A stretch of 64,000 nt of DNA, from contig JAFRTU010000016.1 of assembly GCA_017439085.1 (NCBI GenBank), forward strand, positions 155,179 through 219,178, in the 5' to 3' direction. This document shows, piece by piece, positions 1 to 7,988 of this stretch; the stretch's first letter is position 1, and the number at the start of each line of letters is the position of its first letter. Under the pieces are notes generated by a model that searched no databases, had not been told where the DNA came from, and worked only from the letters and a program-made list of their open reading frames with translations. The DNA is from Clostridia bacterium. Lineage in GTDB: Bacteria > Bacillota > Clostridia > Christensenellales > Christensenellaceae. The translations under genes and the position numbers were made by a program.

Positions 1-136
1 ATTCCCTGTAATACTGTGAGACCATGCTTCCCTCTATCAGGTCGGTCATGTACTTGGGCGTCAGAAGTCTCTGCAGCAGAGCGGCTATGAGCACGAATAC
101 TATCACTATGGCTAATATCTTGACTGTCTTCTTCAT
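1..136 (-). CDS. SGNH/DltD-like protein, N-terminal fragment (cut by window edge)
   Basis: Only the first 45 residues are inside the window. The ATG follows a GAGGACGGGC ribosome binding site and lies 10 bases after the MBOAT stop. The product starts with a Lys-rich n-region and one hydrophobic segment (about residues 5-22), then a PKYMTDLIEG stretch. I recall this kind of opening from SGNH-type proteins encoded beside MBOAT acyltransferases in Clostridia. The family call therefore rests mainly on position: MBOAT genes are commonly paired with a DltD/AlgX-like SGNH partner that completes acyl transfer outside the cell. The catalytic blocks would lie beyond the left edge and cannot be seen. 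Confidence 0.55.
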   Translation of the reverse strand, partial: MKKTVKILAIVIVFVLIAALLQRLLTPKYMTDLIEGSMVSQYYRE

Positions 137-146
137 GCCCGTCCTC

Positions 147-1409
147 CTAGAACCTGCTGTATATGAAGTCCGTGGCGTTGAAGCCGAGACCGTATGTTCC
201 GAACACGAGGATTATGAGTGCAATGGCCATTATTATAGACCATCTGCCCGTGACCCCCATGTTCTTGAGCCCTTCATCTATCTTCTCTTTCCTGCAGTCA
301 TATATAAACAGGATCAGAAGCGAAGGAATGAGCACCAGGGCATCCGTGAGTGTAAGCCCGAGATCCTTGAAGCTGTCTCCTGCACCCGAAGGTATGATGT
401 CCGTGAATACGGAGCCCATCATGAAAAGGGCCGTTCCCGTTCCCTGCCATATGAAGAATGACCACAGAACTGAGATAAGGATGAACGTGATAACCCTATT
501 CACCGTTCTGTTCTTCGTTTTGAAAAGATCTCCCGTGACTACGAGGAGCCCGTTTATGATGCCCCAGAGTATGTAGTGTATGCCGTGCCAGAGGCCTGAT
601 GCCAGAAATGTGATCACGAGGTTCACTGCACGCATGAGCTTGCCCTTTCTGTTGCCTCCGAGGGGTATGTATATATGGTCCCTGAGCCAGGAACCGAGAG
701 TGATATGCCACTTTCTCCAGAATTCCTGAACGGTCTCGGAGAAATAAGGCCTGTCGAAATTCTCGCTCATGCCTATCCCGAGCATCTTCGATACCCCGAG
801 AGCCATGTCCATGCCTCCCGAGAAATCGCAGTACAGCTGTATCGAATAAACGAACATTGCTGCAAGGGCATATATGCCCCTGAACCTCTCGGTATCTGAG
901 GCCAGTATGGCCATGGGAACGGATAATCTGTTGGCTATCACTATCTTCTTGAAGCCGCCCCAGGCAGTCCTCATGAGTCCCCCTGTGATATTCTCGTATG
1001 TATCCATGCTCCTGTTCTCAAGAGCAAGACTGAAAGAACCGTATCTTTCTATCGGTCCCACGAACATGTGAGGCAGATAGCTCACGTACAGAAGGAATCT
1101 CGGGAAGTTCTTTTCCGCCTCCGTCTTTCCCTTGTAGACATCGCTGATATATGAGATCATCTGGAGCGAGAAGTACGAGAGCCCGAATGAGAATGCAAGG
1201 CTCAGCCCTGTAATAGGTGCGGTCTTTAAGAGCAGAAGAGGAAGAGCGGTCACTGCAGTTCCCGCGATCAGGAGCCATTTTCTGCGGTACACGAAGAGAC
1301 CCGTCACAAAGCATATGACGCTCATCAAGAGGAGCATCACAGCTCCCCAGATCCCATATGTCAGATATATGGCGAGTCCCGCCAGAAGTACCGCGAGTTC
1401 GAATATCAT
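147..1409 (-). CDS. MBOAT family O-acyltransferase (DltB/AlgI-like)
   Basis: A polytopic membrane protein of 420 residues. It carries the MBOAT hallmarks: an FWRKWHITLGSWLRDHIYIP block, a GGNRKG loop and SGLWHG, whose His is the expected catalytic residue. The family passes acyl groups through the membrane to cell-wall or secreted polymers, as DltB does for D-alanine and AlgI for acetyl groups. The acceptor here is unknown. I chose the ATG at 1409 because it follows the stop of the upstream transglutaminase gene by one base; the frame stays open further upstream only inside that gene. The partner SGNH gene follows 10 bases downstream. Together they suggest acylation of an envelope polymer. 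Confidence 0.88.
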   Translation of the reverse strand: MIFELAVLLAGLAIYLTYGIWGAVMLLLMSVICFVTGLFVYRRKWLLIAGTAVTALPLLLLKTAPITGLSLAFSFGLSYFSLQMISYISDVYKGKTEAEKNFPRFLLYVSYLPHMFVGPIERYGSFSLALENRSMDTYENITGGLMRTAWGGFKKIVIANRLSVPMAILASDTERFRGIYALAAMFVYSIQLYCDFSGGMDMALGVSKMLGIGMSENFDRPYFSETVQEFWRKWHITLGSWLRDHIYIPLGGNRKGKLMRAVNLVITFLASGLWHGIHYILWGIINGLLVVTGDLFKTKNRTVNRVITFILISVLWSFFIWQGTGTALFMMGSVFTDIIPSGAGDSFKDLGLTLTDALVLIPSLLILFIYDCRKEKIDEGLKNMGVTGRWSIIMAIALIILVFGTYGLGFNATDFIYSRF

Positions 1410-1410
1410 G

Positions 1411-2988
1411 TCAGTTGCATGCAGGCCACTTGTCGTGATCCCAGTCCCTCCCCGAGAGTGTGGACAGTCTCTGTTCGTCATTCATTATGCTGTATTTTCC
1501 ATGGAGCCTGCTTGGTGTGGCGTCCATGTGCTTCCACTGTCCGTTTATCTTCACTATGAGCCAGTAGTGCGTCTTGTCTGTAGTATGGATGATCTGGCAA
1601 GATATTCCCTTTTCATCCAGTAAGGCCTTGAAGCACTTTGCGTGCACATAGCAGTTTCCGTATTTGTTCTTGAAGCCGTACCATATGGGATCGCTGCCGC
1701 CGTAGTTGGTGTTGTATTTCACGTTGGTCCTCACATAGTCTCTTATCTTCTCAGGATCCTTGCTGAGTCCGGAGGCGATCTGCTTTACGAGGGCATCGGT
1801 ATCCTCCTTGTCGTGATTGACCGTCACCTTTCTCTTGGAGGATGCCTTGTTCCCAGCCTTGTCCTGAGCGGTATAAATCACATAGTATGTCCCTGCCTTC
1901 GAAGTATCCACCTTGCTCGGATCGAAGGTGAACTCCACCTGTCCGTCCCTGTCGTCCTTGCAGGTGACTCCGGAAGAATAGTTGGGAGAAGAATGCTTCT
2001 CCACCTTGAGCTCTCCGAGTCCGGAGAACTTCGGTGCAACGGTATCGGTGATCACCTCAAGGGTAGCTTCCTTCACTGTGGCATTCCCGTATCTGTCCTT
2101 TGCCTCCACCTGTATCTTCTGCTTGCCTGCCTTCGAATTATCAGGCGTGGTGAGAAGATTCGTTTCCACCTCTCCCGAGATATCCTTTACAGATACTACG
2201 AAATCCCTCTTGGCTATCGTATCACCGACATAGATCTTGGCATTCTTCACCTCGAGTTCCGGAGGAGTGGTGTCTTCCACGGTGACGACGCATTCACAAG
2301 TCTGGTCTCCGTCTGTGCTTACGATCGTATATGTTCCCACCGGTGAAGCGTTTATCTCATCCAGTTTCAGCTGGTCTACAAGATCAGCATCCTTCAACGG
2401 ATCTATGAGGATATCCTCCTTCGTGAGCATTGTCCCAAGCTCAAGCGTGTATTTCTTGTACATCCATACGTAATAGACGTTAGCTTCTCCCCTGGTCTCG
2501 TTTCCGTATGAGTCCTTGACTGTGAGATGTGCCACCACGTTGCTGTAGCCTTCGCCCCCGCTAAAGGGTTCGCTGAACTCTACCGTGATCGGGGAAAGGT
2601 CCTCCATGGACTCTATGAAGTTCTCGGGCAGGATCTCGTCTCCCGTGATAGCGTATACATCCTTGAAGACAACTTTCGGAGCAGTCGTGTCCTCTATCGT
2701 GAGCTTTACCGTCTCCTCCTTCCTGCCCTGTGCAAAGACTATGTCCTGAGTCCCCACGAGGCCAAGGTCTATAGCCTCCTTTGCAGTCACCATGTTCACC
2801 CTGTCGGGCTTCGCATGCTCGGTCAGGAATGCGGATATGTCCGGAAGGTCTTCTCCTAGTTCCATCGTCACATCGTGGAACTTCGGCTGCTCATAGTACC
2901 AGTACTCGTAAACTCCGAGCCCAACAAGGCCCGAGATCAGAAGCCATATGAACAGCTTTCCGAAAATGCTCCCAAAAAATCGTTTCAT
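1411..2988 (-). CDS. Membrane-anchored Ig-like repeat protein with transglutaminase-like domain
   Basis: About 525 residues. A hydrophobic anchor lies at residues 10-30, followed by several bacterial Ig-like (DUF5011/HYR-type) modules with recurring VKDxYGN and DxTxP signatures. The C-terminal transglutaminase-like fold shows the expected triad: Cys in GNCYVHAKCF, His in THYWL and Asp in HMDATP. Such proteins usually sit outside the membrane and act as peptidases or cross-linkers at the wall; the substrate is not readable. The ATG at 2988 overlaps the upstream stop by one base (TGATG) and follows GGGAG. It is coupled to the M15 gene before it and the MBOAT gene after it, so it probably belongs to one envelope-remodelling operon. 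Confidence 0.82.
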   Translation of the reverse strand: MKRFFGSIFGKLFIWLLISGLVGLGVYEYWYYEQPKFHDVTMELGEDLPDISAFLTEHAKPDRVNMVTAKEAIDLGLVGTQDIVFAQGRKEETVKLTIEDTTAPKVVFKDVYAITGDEILPENFIESMEDLSPITVEFSEPFSGGEGYSNVVAHLTVKDSYGNETRGEANVYYVWMYKKYTLELGTMLTKEDILIDPLKDADLVDQLKLDEINASPVGTYTIVSTDGDQTCECVVTVEDTTPPELEVKNAKIYVGDTIAKRDFVVSVKDISGEVETNLLTTPDNSKAGKQKIQVEAKDRYGNATVKEATLEVITDTVAPKFSGLGELKVEKHSSPNYSSGVTCKDDRDGQVEFTFDPSKVDTSKAGTYYVIYTAQDKAGNKASSKRKVTVNHDKEDTDALVKQIASGLSKDPEKIRDYVRTNVKYNTNYGGSDPIWYGFKNKYGNCYVHAKCFKALLDEKGISCQIIHTTDKTHYWLIVKINGQWKHMDATPSRLHGKYSIMNDEQRLSTLSGRDWDHDKWPACN

Positions 2989-4886
2989 CAAAAGTCTCCC
3001 TTCAGATATCCCTCTTTGTCGAAGGAGTAGTCTTTACCGTCTATGTTGACGGTCCCGTTCGTAAGATAGGTCCCGTCTTCGTTCCTGTATCTCCAGCCGA
3101 TATCGTCCTTTGTGAATCCCTCGGAAGAGACTCCCTCATAGAGAGGCGGAGGATTATAGCTGTTCTTCGCATCGTCATCCTGGAAATGCCACCATTCTGC
3201 TGTCAGACCGGCAAAACCGGAGCTCTTCATGATCTCTTCAAGGAGCTTCGAATTATCGTTGTTCCTCTTGGTCTCGGCATTCCAGCTGAGATCATGCATG
3301 TCAGTCTGCATCGTAAGCTCCTCCCCGTCGGCTTCAAGAGTCAGATCCAGGGCTACTCCCCTGTTGTGCCTTGAAGTGGTATGGGACAGGAATCTGTCAA
3401 GAGGATATCTCCCCTTATCGGATATGTACTCGGCATAGGTCATTTCCTTTCCCGGTATCTCTGAATCAGCAAAGATCTTTGCCGTCTTATATGTCTCCTG
3501 CGTGGCCTTCTGAGGTCTGAAGCTCTCATATATCCTGAGTTTCATCCCCTGCTCCTTTGCCCTGAACGCAGCCTGTTCAAGCTTTGATGTCACTGGGTAC
3601 AGAAGCGGCACCACGAAGGTACCATCCTTATGCATCATATGCTCGTAGCCCGGTATCACCTTTCCGGTGACACCCGGTATCTTGTAGTCATGGAATATGA
3701 AAAGTGAAGAATATGCGTTAGTTATGTCGTAGCTGAAAAGATCGCCGCACATCTCGTAAAGGTCTATCATACAGTAGTCGCAGTCGATATACCCTTCCGT
3801 CTTACCGTCCCTTATAAGAAACTTGCCGTTCTCTTCAGCCAGCACGCATAGAGTCGTACCCTTCTTCACCGTTCCCGCCTTTACCTTGCCTGCGGGATCG
3901 GAGTATACCGTCAGATCCTTAATCGGCCAGACGGTCGAATATATAACACAGCTCTCATTGCTCACAACGCATGAGTTCGATGTCTTGTCCTTCGTCTCGA
4001 CCCTGTAGGATGCTTCTGAATACGGTTCTCTGAAAGTGACGCTGCATTCGGTCACGTCACCTCCGAATGTATACAGTTCCTTCCACTCTCCGTCCTTTTC
4101 CTGCTTTACCGTATATGAGCTGCTCTCCACGTCGTTCCAGGAGAGCCTGTAGAGATATTCTCCCTGTTTAACGATATTCAGTACCAGATCCTCTTTGCTC
4201 TTGTCTTTTGACGGACTTGCGACCAGAATCTCCTGTCTTCTGTATTTTAAGGTATATCCCTTGCCCTCCTCTAAGGGGTCCATATATACGGTGATCGAAT
4301 CGCCCGAAAGCCCGTTTATCCGCAGAGGATCGAAGGATGCGGAAGAAGTGAATGAGCCTATGCTCTCCTCACCTTTTGCGGTGAGGACGTATACATCCAT
4401 CTTCAGTTCCTTTTTCCAGCTGAGATATATCTTCCCGTCCTTTTCACTCTTCTCATATGTTATCCCGGGATCGGCTCCCGGAGAAAGATTAGCCGCCTCT
4501 TTTGTCTGTCCCTTTCCCTTGTTCTCAGGGATGGATATCCTTATCCCCATGCTGGGCGGGAAAGAGGAGACATGGCATTTTTCAGACTTGTTCTCAAATG
4601 AAGAGAAGACCGTTCCCTTCTCTTCATCAGTGATCTCCACGAAATATGAAGATGCCCCTTCAGCCACAGGCCAGGAGATGTCGAGCCCGCCATTTTGAGC
4701 CTCTGCTATCAGTATCTTTCCGTCGGCAAAGGTCAGAAGGGCGTTCTCCCTGATCAGTGACCCTACGGCAAAAAAGAGCACCAGCAAAACGATGGCACAA
4801 ATAAGCGTGAAAACAGAAATGAGGATCTTCCTCTGTCTCTGTCTCTTCAGCTTCATGATTCTTCTACGCTCATTATGTCGTTCCAT
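2988..4886 (-). CDS. Membrane-anchored M15 peptidase, D-Ala-D-Ala dipeptidase type (VanX/DdpX-like)
   Basis: A basic N-terminus and one transmembrane segment lead into a long extracellular part with fibronectin-like modules and an SH3-like region. A C-terminal zinc peptidase domain follows. The zinc and catalytic motifs are intact: SRHNRGVALDLT (SxHxxGxxxD) and EWWHF (ExWH). The spacing and the TMQTDMHDLS stretch resemble the M15D dipeptidases more than VanY carboxypeptidases. Expected role: cutting D-Ala-D-Ala peptides or stem peptides of peptidoglycan. An in-frame GTG at 4904 lacks a ribosome site, so the ATG at 4886 is preferred, but the start is uncertain. No VanH, VanA or VanRS gene is nearby, so resistance should not be inferred. 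Confidence 0.82.
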   Translation of the reverse strand: MERHNERRRIMKLKRQRQRKILISVFTLICAIVLLVLFFAVGSLIRENALLTFADGKILIAEAQNGGLDISWPVAEGASSYFVEITDEEKGTVFSSFENKSEKCHVSSFPPSMGIRISIPENKGKGQTKEAANLSPGADPGITYEKSEKDGKIYLSWKKELKMDVYVLTAKGEESIGSFTSSASFDPLRINGLSGDSITVYMDPLEEGKGYTLKYRRQEILVASPSKDKSKEDLVLNIVKQGEYLYRLSWNDVESSSYTVKQEKDGEWKELYTFGGDVTECSVTFREPYSEASYRVETKDKTSNSCVVSNESCVIYSTVWPIKDLTVYSDPAGKVKAGTVKKGTTLCVLAEENGKFLIRDGKTEGYIDCDYCMIDLYEMCGDLFSYDITNAYSSLFIFHDYKIPGVTGKVIPGYEHMMHKDGTFVVPLLYPVTSKLEQAAFRAKEQGMKLRIYESFRPQKATQETYKTAKIFADSEIPGKEMTYAEYISDKGRYPLDRFLSHTTSRHNRGVALDLTLEADGEELTMQTDMHDLSWNAETKRNNDNSKLLEEIMKSSGFAGLTAEWWHFQDDDAKNSYNPPPLYEGVSSEGFTKDDIGWRYRNEDGTYLTNGTVNIDGKDYSFDKEGYLKGDF

Positions 4887-4919
4887 AGCCGTTTTTGTTC
4901 CCACAAAGAATTACTTGAG

Positions 4920-5606
4920 TCAAACGAGGTCTTCCGTCCGCAATATGTTGAATACTATCTGTATCTCGTCTTCTATCTGAATGTCTTCAGGTTCAGCATC
5001 AATTCCCATTGCCGTATCTGCCTCTTCGGCGTACGCATTTCTGGATTTTGCCATCATGAAGCCTACCGGTCTCGTAAAGAAATCCTGATTTCCCTGAGAA
5101 TAGTCGATCCTGGCTATATCTCCGAGACCTATGCCTGCAGCCTCACAGATGATCTCCGCCTTTTCCATGGCATCCTTCACTGCACTCCTGATAAGTTCCT
5201 TTTTTACTGCATCGCGGTCCTTTACGGTATATCCTATATCAAACCTCGGAGTGGACGAGAGCCTGGCAAGCCTTCCTATGACTCTGCCCAGCATCTCCCC
5301 GTCATTTGGGAACTTCACGTTTATCTCCTGTCTGGTGTTGTAAAAGCGGAAGCGCTCGACCCAGTGTCCGCTGCTGTCCTGTATGCTCTCATATTCCGGA
5401 TATACCCTGAAGCTTCCCGTCCTGATGTCCCCTTCTCCGAATCCGAGATCTGAGAAAGCCTCCTTCAGTTCACTGAGCTGTGCCGTCGCATTCTTTATGG
5501 ACTCCCAGTATTTCTTGTCCTGGGATTCAAGGGAGATGGAGATCTCTATCTGATCAGGCTTTACTGATGCCTTTCCTTTTCCGAATATGGTTATGGTCCT
5601 GTCCAT
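4920..5606 (-). CDS. SIMPL domain protein (DUF541)
   Basis: A 228-residue protein matching the SIMPL/DUF541 pattern throughout: an opening ITIFGKGKASVKPDQ, then the paired alpha-beta layout with GFGEGDIRTGSFRVYPEY and a late VKDAMEKAEIICEAAGI block. Family members are oligomeric and often periplasmic or surface-linked, with no settled biochemical role. This one has no obvious signal peptide. The ATG follows a GGAGG site at good distance, and an extended -10 box lies 25-30 bases upstream. That makes it the likely first gene of the minus-strand envelope operon that continues to the left edge. Confidence 0.85.
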   Translation of the reverse strand: MDRTITIFGKGKASVKPDQIEISISLESQDKKYWESIKNATAQLSELKEAFSDLGFGEGDIRTGSFRVYPEYESIQDSSGHWVERFRFYNTRQEINVKFPNDGEMLGRVIGRLARLSSTPRFDIGYTVKDRDAVKKELIRSAVKDAMEKAEIICEAAGIGLGDIARIDYSQGNQDFFTRPVGFMMAKSRNAYAEEADTAMGIDAEPEDIQIEDEIQIVFNILRTEDLV

Positions 5607-5630
5607 ATAAACTTCCTCCTTTATCTTTTA

Positions 5631-5639
5631 ATTATATCA
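5631..5639 (-). promoter_or_regulatory. Extended -10 promoter for the envelope operon
   Basis: The minus strand reads TGATATAAT, an extended -10 motif, about 25 bases before the SIMPL ATG. No good -35 box is visible at 17 bases. Confidence 0.4.
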
Positions 5640-5950
5640 TTTTAGGATGGAACTGTTCGCTGTAAAGAAAAGTAAACAGCTGAGTGGATGGTATAATACA
5701 TCTGTATATAAATACGATCGTGAGACCTGACCATGAAAATAAGACTGTTGCGCATCATAACCTTAAGCATCGTAATCGATTCCATACTTAAGGAAGGGAC
5801 CTTATGACAGGCGTACCATTGCCGTCTCAGCATGTATAGCAGTGTGCGTATTTCAGGAGTTGCGGACATCTGAAAAATCAATTTTTTCCATGCCGTAACC
5901 ATTTTTTAGACGGGACTTTTTACAATATACTACGGCTGATCAAGGTCAGT
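5640..5950. other. AT-richer intergenic stretch with no convincing gene
   Basis: About 310 bases between the divergent SIMPL and glycosylase genes. The plus strand holds TGGTATAAT near 5689-5697, an extended -10 that could serve the glycosylase gene with a leader of about 240 bases. A 24-codon frame near 5732 and an 86-codon minus frame both lack ribosome sites and recognisable content. I see no riboswitch signature. Confidence 0.4.
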
Positions 5951-6640
5951 ATGGATGATCAGCAGTTTAACAGCGGTGACAGCTATATGTACTTTAAATA
6001 CGGAGAAAAAGAAGTCGAATATTTGAAATCGAAGGATAAAAAGCTTTCGGAAGTGATCGATAAAGTCGGATACATCGAAAGAGGTGTAGACAGCGATCTG
6101 TTTTCATCTGTCATACATCATATCATAGGTCAGCAGATCTCTACGAAAGCACAGCGGACCATCTGGCAGCGCATGAACGATACCTTTGGCGAGGTGACGG
6201 TCGAATCAATCGGAAATACGGATGTAAATGAATTGCAGTCCTTTGGCATGACATTCCGCAAGGCTGAATATATCAAACAGTTTTCAATGAAGATCATAAA
6301 AGGTGAATTTGACCTTGAAGCAGTGGGAAAAATGACAGATGAAGAGGCGGTCAAGGCGCTGATAAAACTGGAGGGTATCGGCGTCTGGACAGCAGAAATG
6401 ATACTGCTGTTCTGCCTGCAGAGACCTGATGTATTGAGCTTTGACGATCTAGCCATTCAGCGTGGTATGCGCATGGTATATCATCACAGAAAAATTGACA
6501 GAAAGCTGTTCGAAAAGTATCGGAGACGTCTTTCACCATATTGCAGCGTGGCCAGTCTGTATTTCTGGGCAGTAGCAGGAGGGGCAATACCGGATATGAA
6601 GGATTATGCACCGAAAAAGGGTTCAAAAAAGCGGAAATAA
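5951..6640 (+). CDS. alkA: DNA-3-methyladenine glycosylase, HhH-GPD family
   Basis: A 229-residue base-excision repair glycosylase of the AlkA type, which removes alkylated purines from DNA. The helix-hairpin-helix reads LEGIGVWTAEMILLF and the GPD-loop catalytic aspartate sits in SFDDLAIQRG. The IIGQQISTKA block is also typical. It lacks the longer N-terminal domain of E. coli AlkA and is the compact form. A second in-frame ATG at 5987 would give a start closer to relatives (MYFKYGEKE); neither ATG has a strong ribosome site, so the start is open. The gene is AT-richer than its neighbours, stands alone on the plus strand and abuts a decayed insertion, which suggests transfer. Confidence 0.85.
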   Translation: MDDQQFNSGDSYMYFKYGEKEVEYLKSKDKKLSEVIDKVGYIERGVDSDLFSSVIHHIIGQQISTKAQRTIWQRMNDTFGEVTVESIGNTDVNELQSFGMTFRKAEYIKQFSMKIIKGEFDLEAVGKMTDEEAVKALIKLEGIGVWTAEMILLFCLQRPDVLSFDDLAIQRGMRMVYHHRKIDRKLFEKYRRRLSPYCSVASLYFWAVAGGAIPDMKDYAPKKGSKKRK

Positions 6641-6768
6641 ATAAGCGGTCCGGATGAGATACACAGGCCTTTTCAAAACAGGCAGAGCATTCCTGCACGG
6701 ATAAACACCATCTGTCCTAAGATGGATATTTATAACTTATCTCCCTCACTTATTGTTTCAACCATTAG

Positions 6769-6797
6769 TTGACTATCTATTGCAAGTATGCGAAAAT
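6769..6797 (+). promoter_or_regulatory. Original promoter of the phosphatase gene, now cut off from it
   Basis: TTGACT (6769-6774), a 17-base spacer and GAAAAT (6792-6797) lie before an AAGGAGGTGATT ribosome site and the GTG at 6823. These look like the expression signals of the phosphatase 5' end that is now truncated. Confidence 0.45.
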
Positions 6798-6822
6798 GCC
6801 TGAAAACAAGGAGGTGATTAGT

Positions 6823-6873
6823 GTGATTAAGGTACTTTTTATCTGCCACGGCACTCTACTAACCGGTTGCTGA
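6823..6873 (+). pseudogene. Orphaned 5' end of a low-molecular-weight phosphatase gene
   Basis: With a strong AAGGAGGTGATT site, the GTG at 6823 opens a frame whose first ten residues (MIKVLFICHG) equal those of the intact phosphatase at 7527. The match then stops, and the frame ends six codons later at TGA (6871-6873). The first six codons differ from the intact copy only by synonymous changes. Codons 7 to 10 are identical at the DNA level. This is what integration of an element at codons 7-10 would leave when the element supplies its own replacement 5' end. Confidence 0.65.
6841..6853 (+). repeat. Left copy of 13-bp direct repeat, candidate attL core
   Basis: ATCTGCCACGGCA, identical to 7545-7557 and in the same codon phase of the phosphatase reading frame. 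The bases on both sides of the repeat differ between the copies, as expected for a crossover core. Confidence 0.55.
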
Positions 6874-6916
6874 AATGCCCTGATTATCGCGGTTTGGCAG
6901 ATATTATGACTGTGAA

Positions 6917-6935
6917 TTTGCACCTTATTTGCACC
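6917..6935 (+). repeat. Tandem TTTGCACC pair, 11-bp period (left)
   Basis: TTTGCACC occurs at 6917-6924 and 6928-6935. A near-identical pair with the same 11-bp period lies at 7452-7469. Both pairs are 60-85 bp inside the 13-bp core repeats, the position expected of integrase arm-type sites. Confidence 0.5.
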
Positions 6936-6980
6936 CTTTAGTAACCAATCAATCCGGACTCCAATACAACGTTACTTAGC

Positions 6981-7020
6981 ATGCACATTGGCAAAAATGG
7001 AGAACGATGCCGATGTGCAT
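6981..7020 (+). other. 13-bp hairpin with following T-run inside the remnant
   Basis: ATGCACATTGGCA (6981-6993) pairs with TGCCGATGTGCAT (7008-7020) with one mismatch and is followed by CTTTTT. It could be a terminator for a lost gene or the end of a small RNA. Confidence 0.4.
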
Positions 7021-7024
7021 CTTT

Positions 7025-7072
7025 TTGGCGCAAACGTGAAAAATGGATTGACTAATATTGGCGCAAGCGTGA
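7025..7072 (+). repeat. Two 15-bp direct repeats, TTGGCGCAARCGTGA
   Basis: TTGGCGCAAACGTGA at 7025-7039 and TTGGCGCAAGCGTGA at 7058-7072 differ at one base and lie 33 bp (about three helical turns) apart. That spacing fits a pair of protein-binding sites. The second copy ends four bases before the ATG at 7076. Confidence 0.45.
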
Positions 7073-7075
7073 TAG

Positions 7076-7432
7076 ATGTTTGGCTGCTATTGCCTATATT
7101 GCGATGGACAGGCTGTCGGGTGGGTTCATGACAATGTGCTCAGTCTGCGAGAAGTCGGTCTGGATTATCTTCCGGATGATATAAAGAGACCTGCTCCGGA
7201 GGATAAAATACAGGAATTGGTAATCCCGCTTGATTATGTAAATGCGGAATGGTTACCAAGGGCAGTTCTAGATACTGCCAATATTAGAAGAAAGAGTTGA
7301 AATATTAAAGATACGGAGGTTGGTTTAGAAAGGAAAATTCCTTTTGAGGTGGTTGGGGGCATTATCATGCTTGATGTCTGCTGGGGCATTCCACCAACAT
7401 GTCGTGAGAAACCGCGTAAATACGGGCGTTGA
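7076..7432 (+). pseudogene. Unrecognised coding remnant inside the decayed insert
   Basis: A 74-codon frame (7076-7300) ends in TGA, and the same frame then continues for another 43 codons with protein-like content (DTEVGLERKIPFEVVGGI and on) to TGA at 7430-7432. This suggests one gene interrupted by a nonsense mutation, or two gene ends fused by deletion. A stop lies directly before the first ATG, and no ribosome site is visible. I recognise no family. It lies wholly between the candidate attL and attR, so it is probably what is left of the inserted element's cargo. Confidence 0.3.
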
Positions 7433-7451
7433 TAGGATGGCACACATGAAC

Positions 7452-7469
7452 TTGCACCTCGTTTGCACC
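7452..7469 (+). repeat. Tandem TTGCACC pair, 11-bp period (right)
   Basis: TTGCACC at 7452-7458 and 7463-7469 mirrors the pair at 6917-6935. With flanking bases the two 22-bp blocks differ at only a few positions and have the same orientation. Confidence 0.5.
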
Positions 7470-7526
7470 TTAAAAACAGGTCTGAAAACTCTAAAAAAAT
7501 AAGCAAGTCAGGAGCAGAAAAACATT

Positions 7527-7988
7527 ATGATAAAAGTATTATTCATCTGCCACGGCAATATATGCAGATCACCCATGGCGGAGTATATAATGAAAAACAT
7601 GCTTGAGAGCGAGCGCCTTACATGGGCAATTTCTTGTGATTCCGCCGCTACAAGCATGGAGGAGATAGGTCATGACATGTATCCTCCTGCAAAAAGGAAG
7701 CTGTCGGAAGAAGGTATTCCTTTTGAGAGAAGACGTGCAAGGCAGATCACCCGTTCCGACTATGAGAAATATGACTATCTCATACTCATGGAGAGATACA
7801 ACATAAGGAACGCCTTACGCATCTTCAGGGAAGATCCTGAAAACAAGCTGACTCTGATGAAGGACTATACAGGTGAAGGCGGAGACATCGCCGATCCATG
7901 GTATACGGGAGACTTCGACCTCACATATAAAGAGCTCGACCGGGGAATCAGAGCTCTGATAGAGCACATAAAAACGCATGACCTTTAA
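7527..7988 (+). CDS. Low-molecular-weight protein-tyrosine-phosphatase
   Basis: A complete 153-residue LMW phosphatase. The P-loop is CHGNICRS (Cys8 nucleophile, Arg14), and the general acid Asp lies in DPWYTGDF near the C-terminus. The family removes phosphate from protein tyrosine residues; in Gram-positive bacteria it often opposes BY-kinases of capsule synthesis, though none is seen here. An AGGAG site lies 12 bases before the ATG. The first six codons look supplied by the inserted remnant, because a synonymous-divergent copy of the same 5' end stands 704 bases upstream with its own promoter. The gene is intact but may now depend on a new promoter. Confidence 0.9.
   Translation: MIKVLFICHGNICRSPMAEYIMKNMLESERLTWAISCDSAATSMEEIGHDMYPPAKRKLSEEGIPFERRRARQITRSDYEKYDYLILMERYNIRNALRIFREDPENKLTLMKDYTGEGGDIADPWYTGDFDLTYKELDRGIRALIEHIKTHDL
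7545..7557 (+). repeat. Right copy of 13-bp direct repeat, candidate attR core
   Basis: ATCTGCCACGGCA inside codons 7-11 of the intact phosphatase gene, identical to 6841-6853. Confidence 0.55.

Noticed and set aside
2988..4886. Vancomycin-resistance locus
   Set aside because: The VanX-like domain is part of a large anchored wall protein, and no vanH, vanA or two-component genes are nearby; the neighbours point to general wall remodelling.
5642..5902. 86-codon minus-strand frame in the SIMPL-glycosylase gap
   Set aside because: No ribosome site and no protein-like pattern; it overlaps the likely promoter region of the envelope operon.
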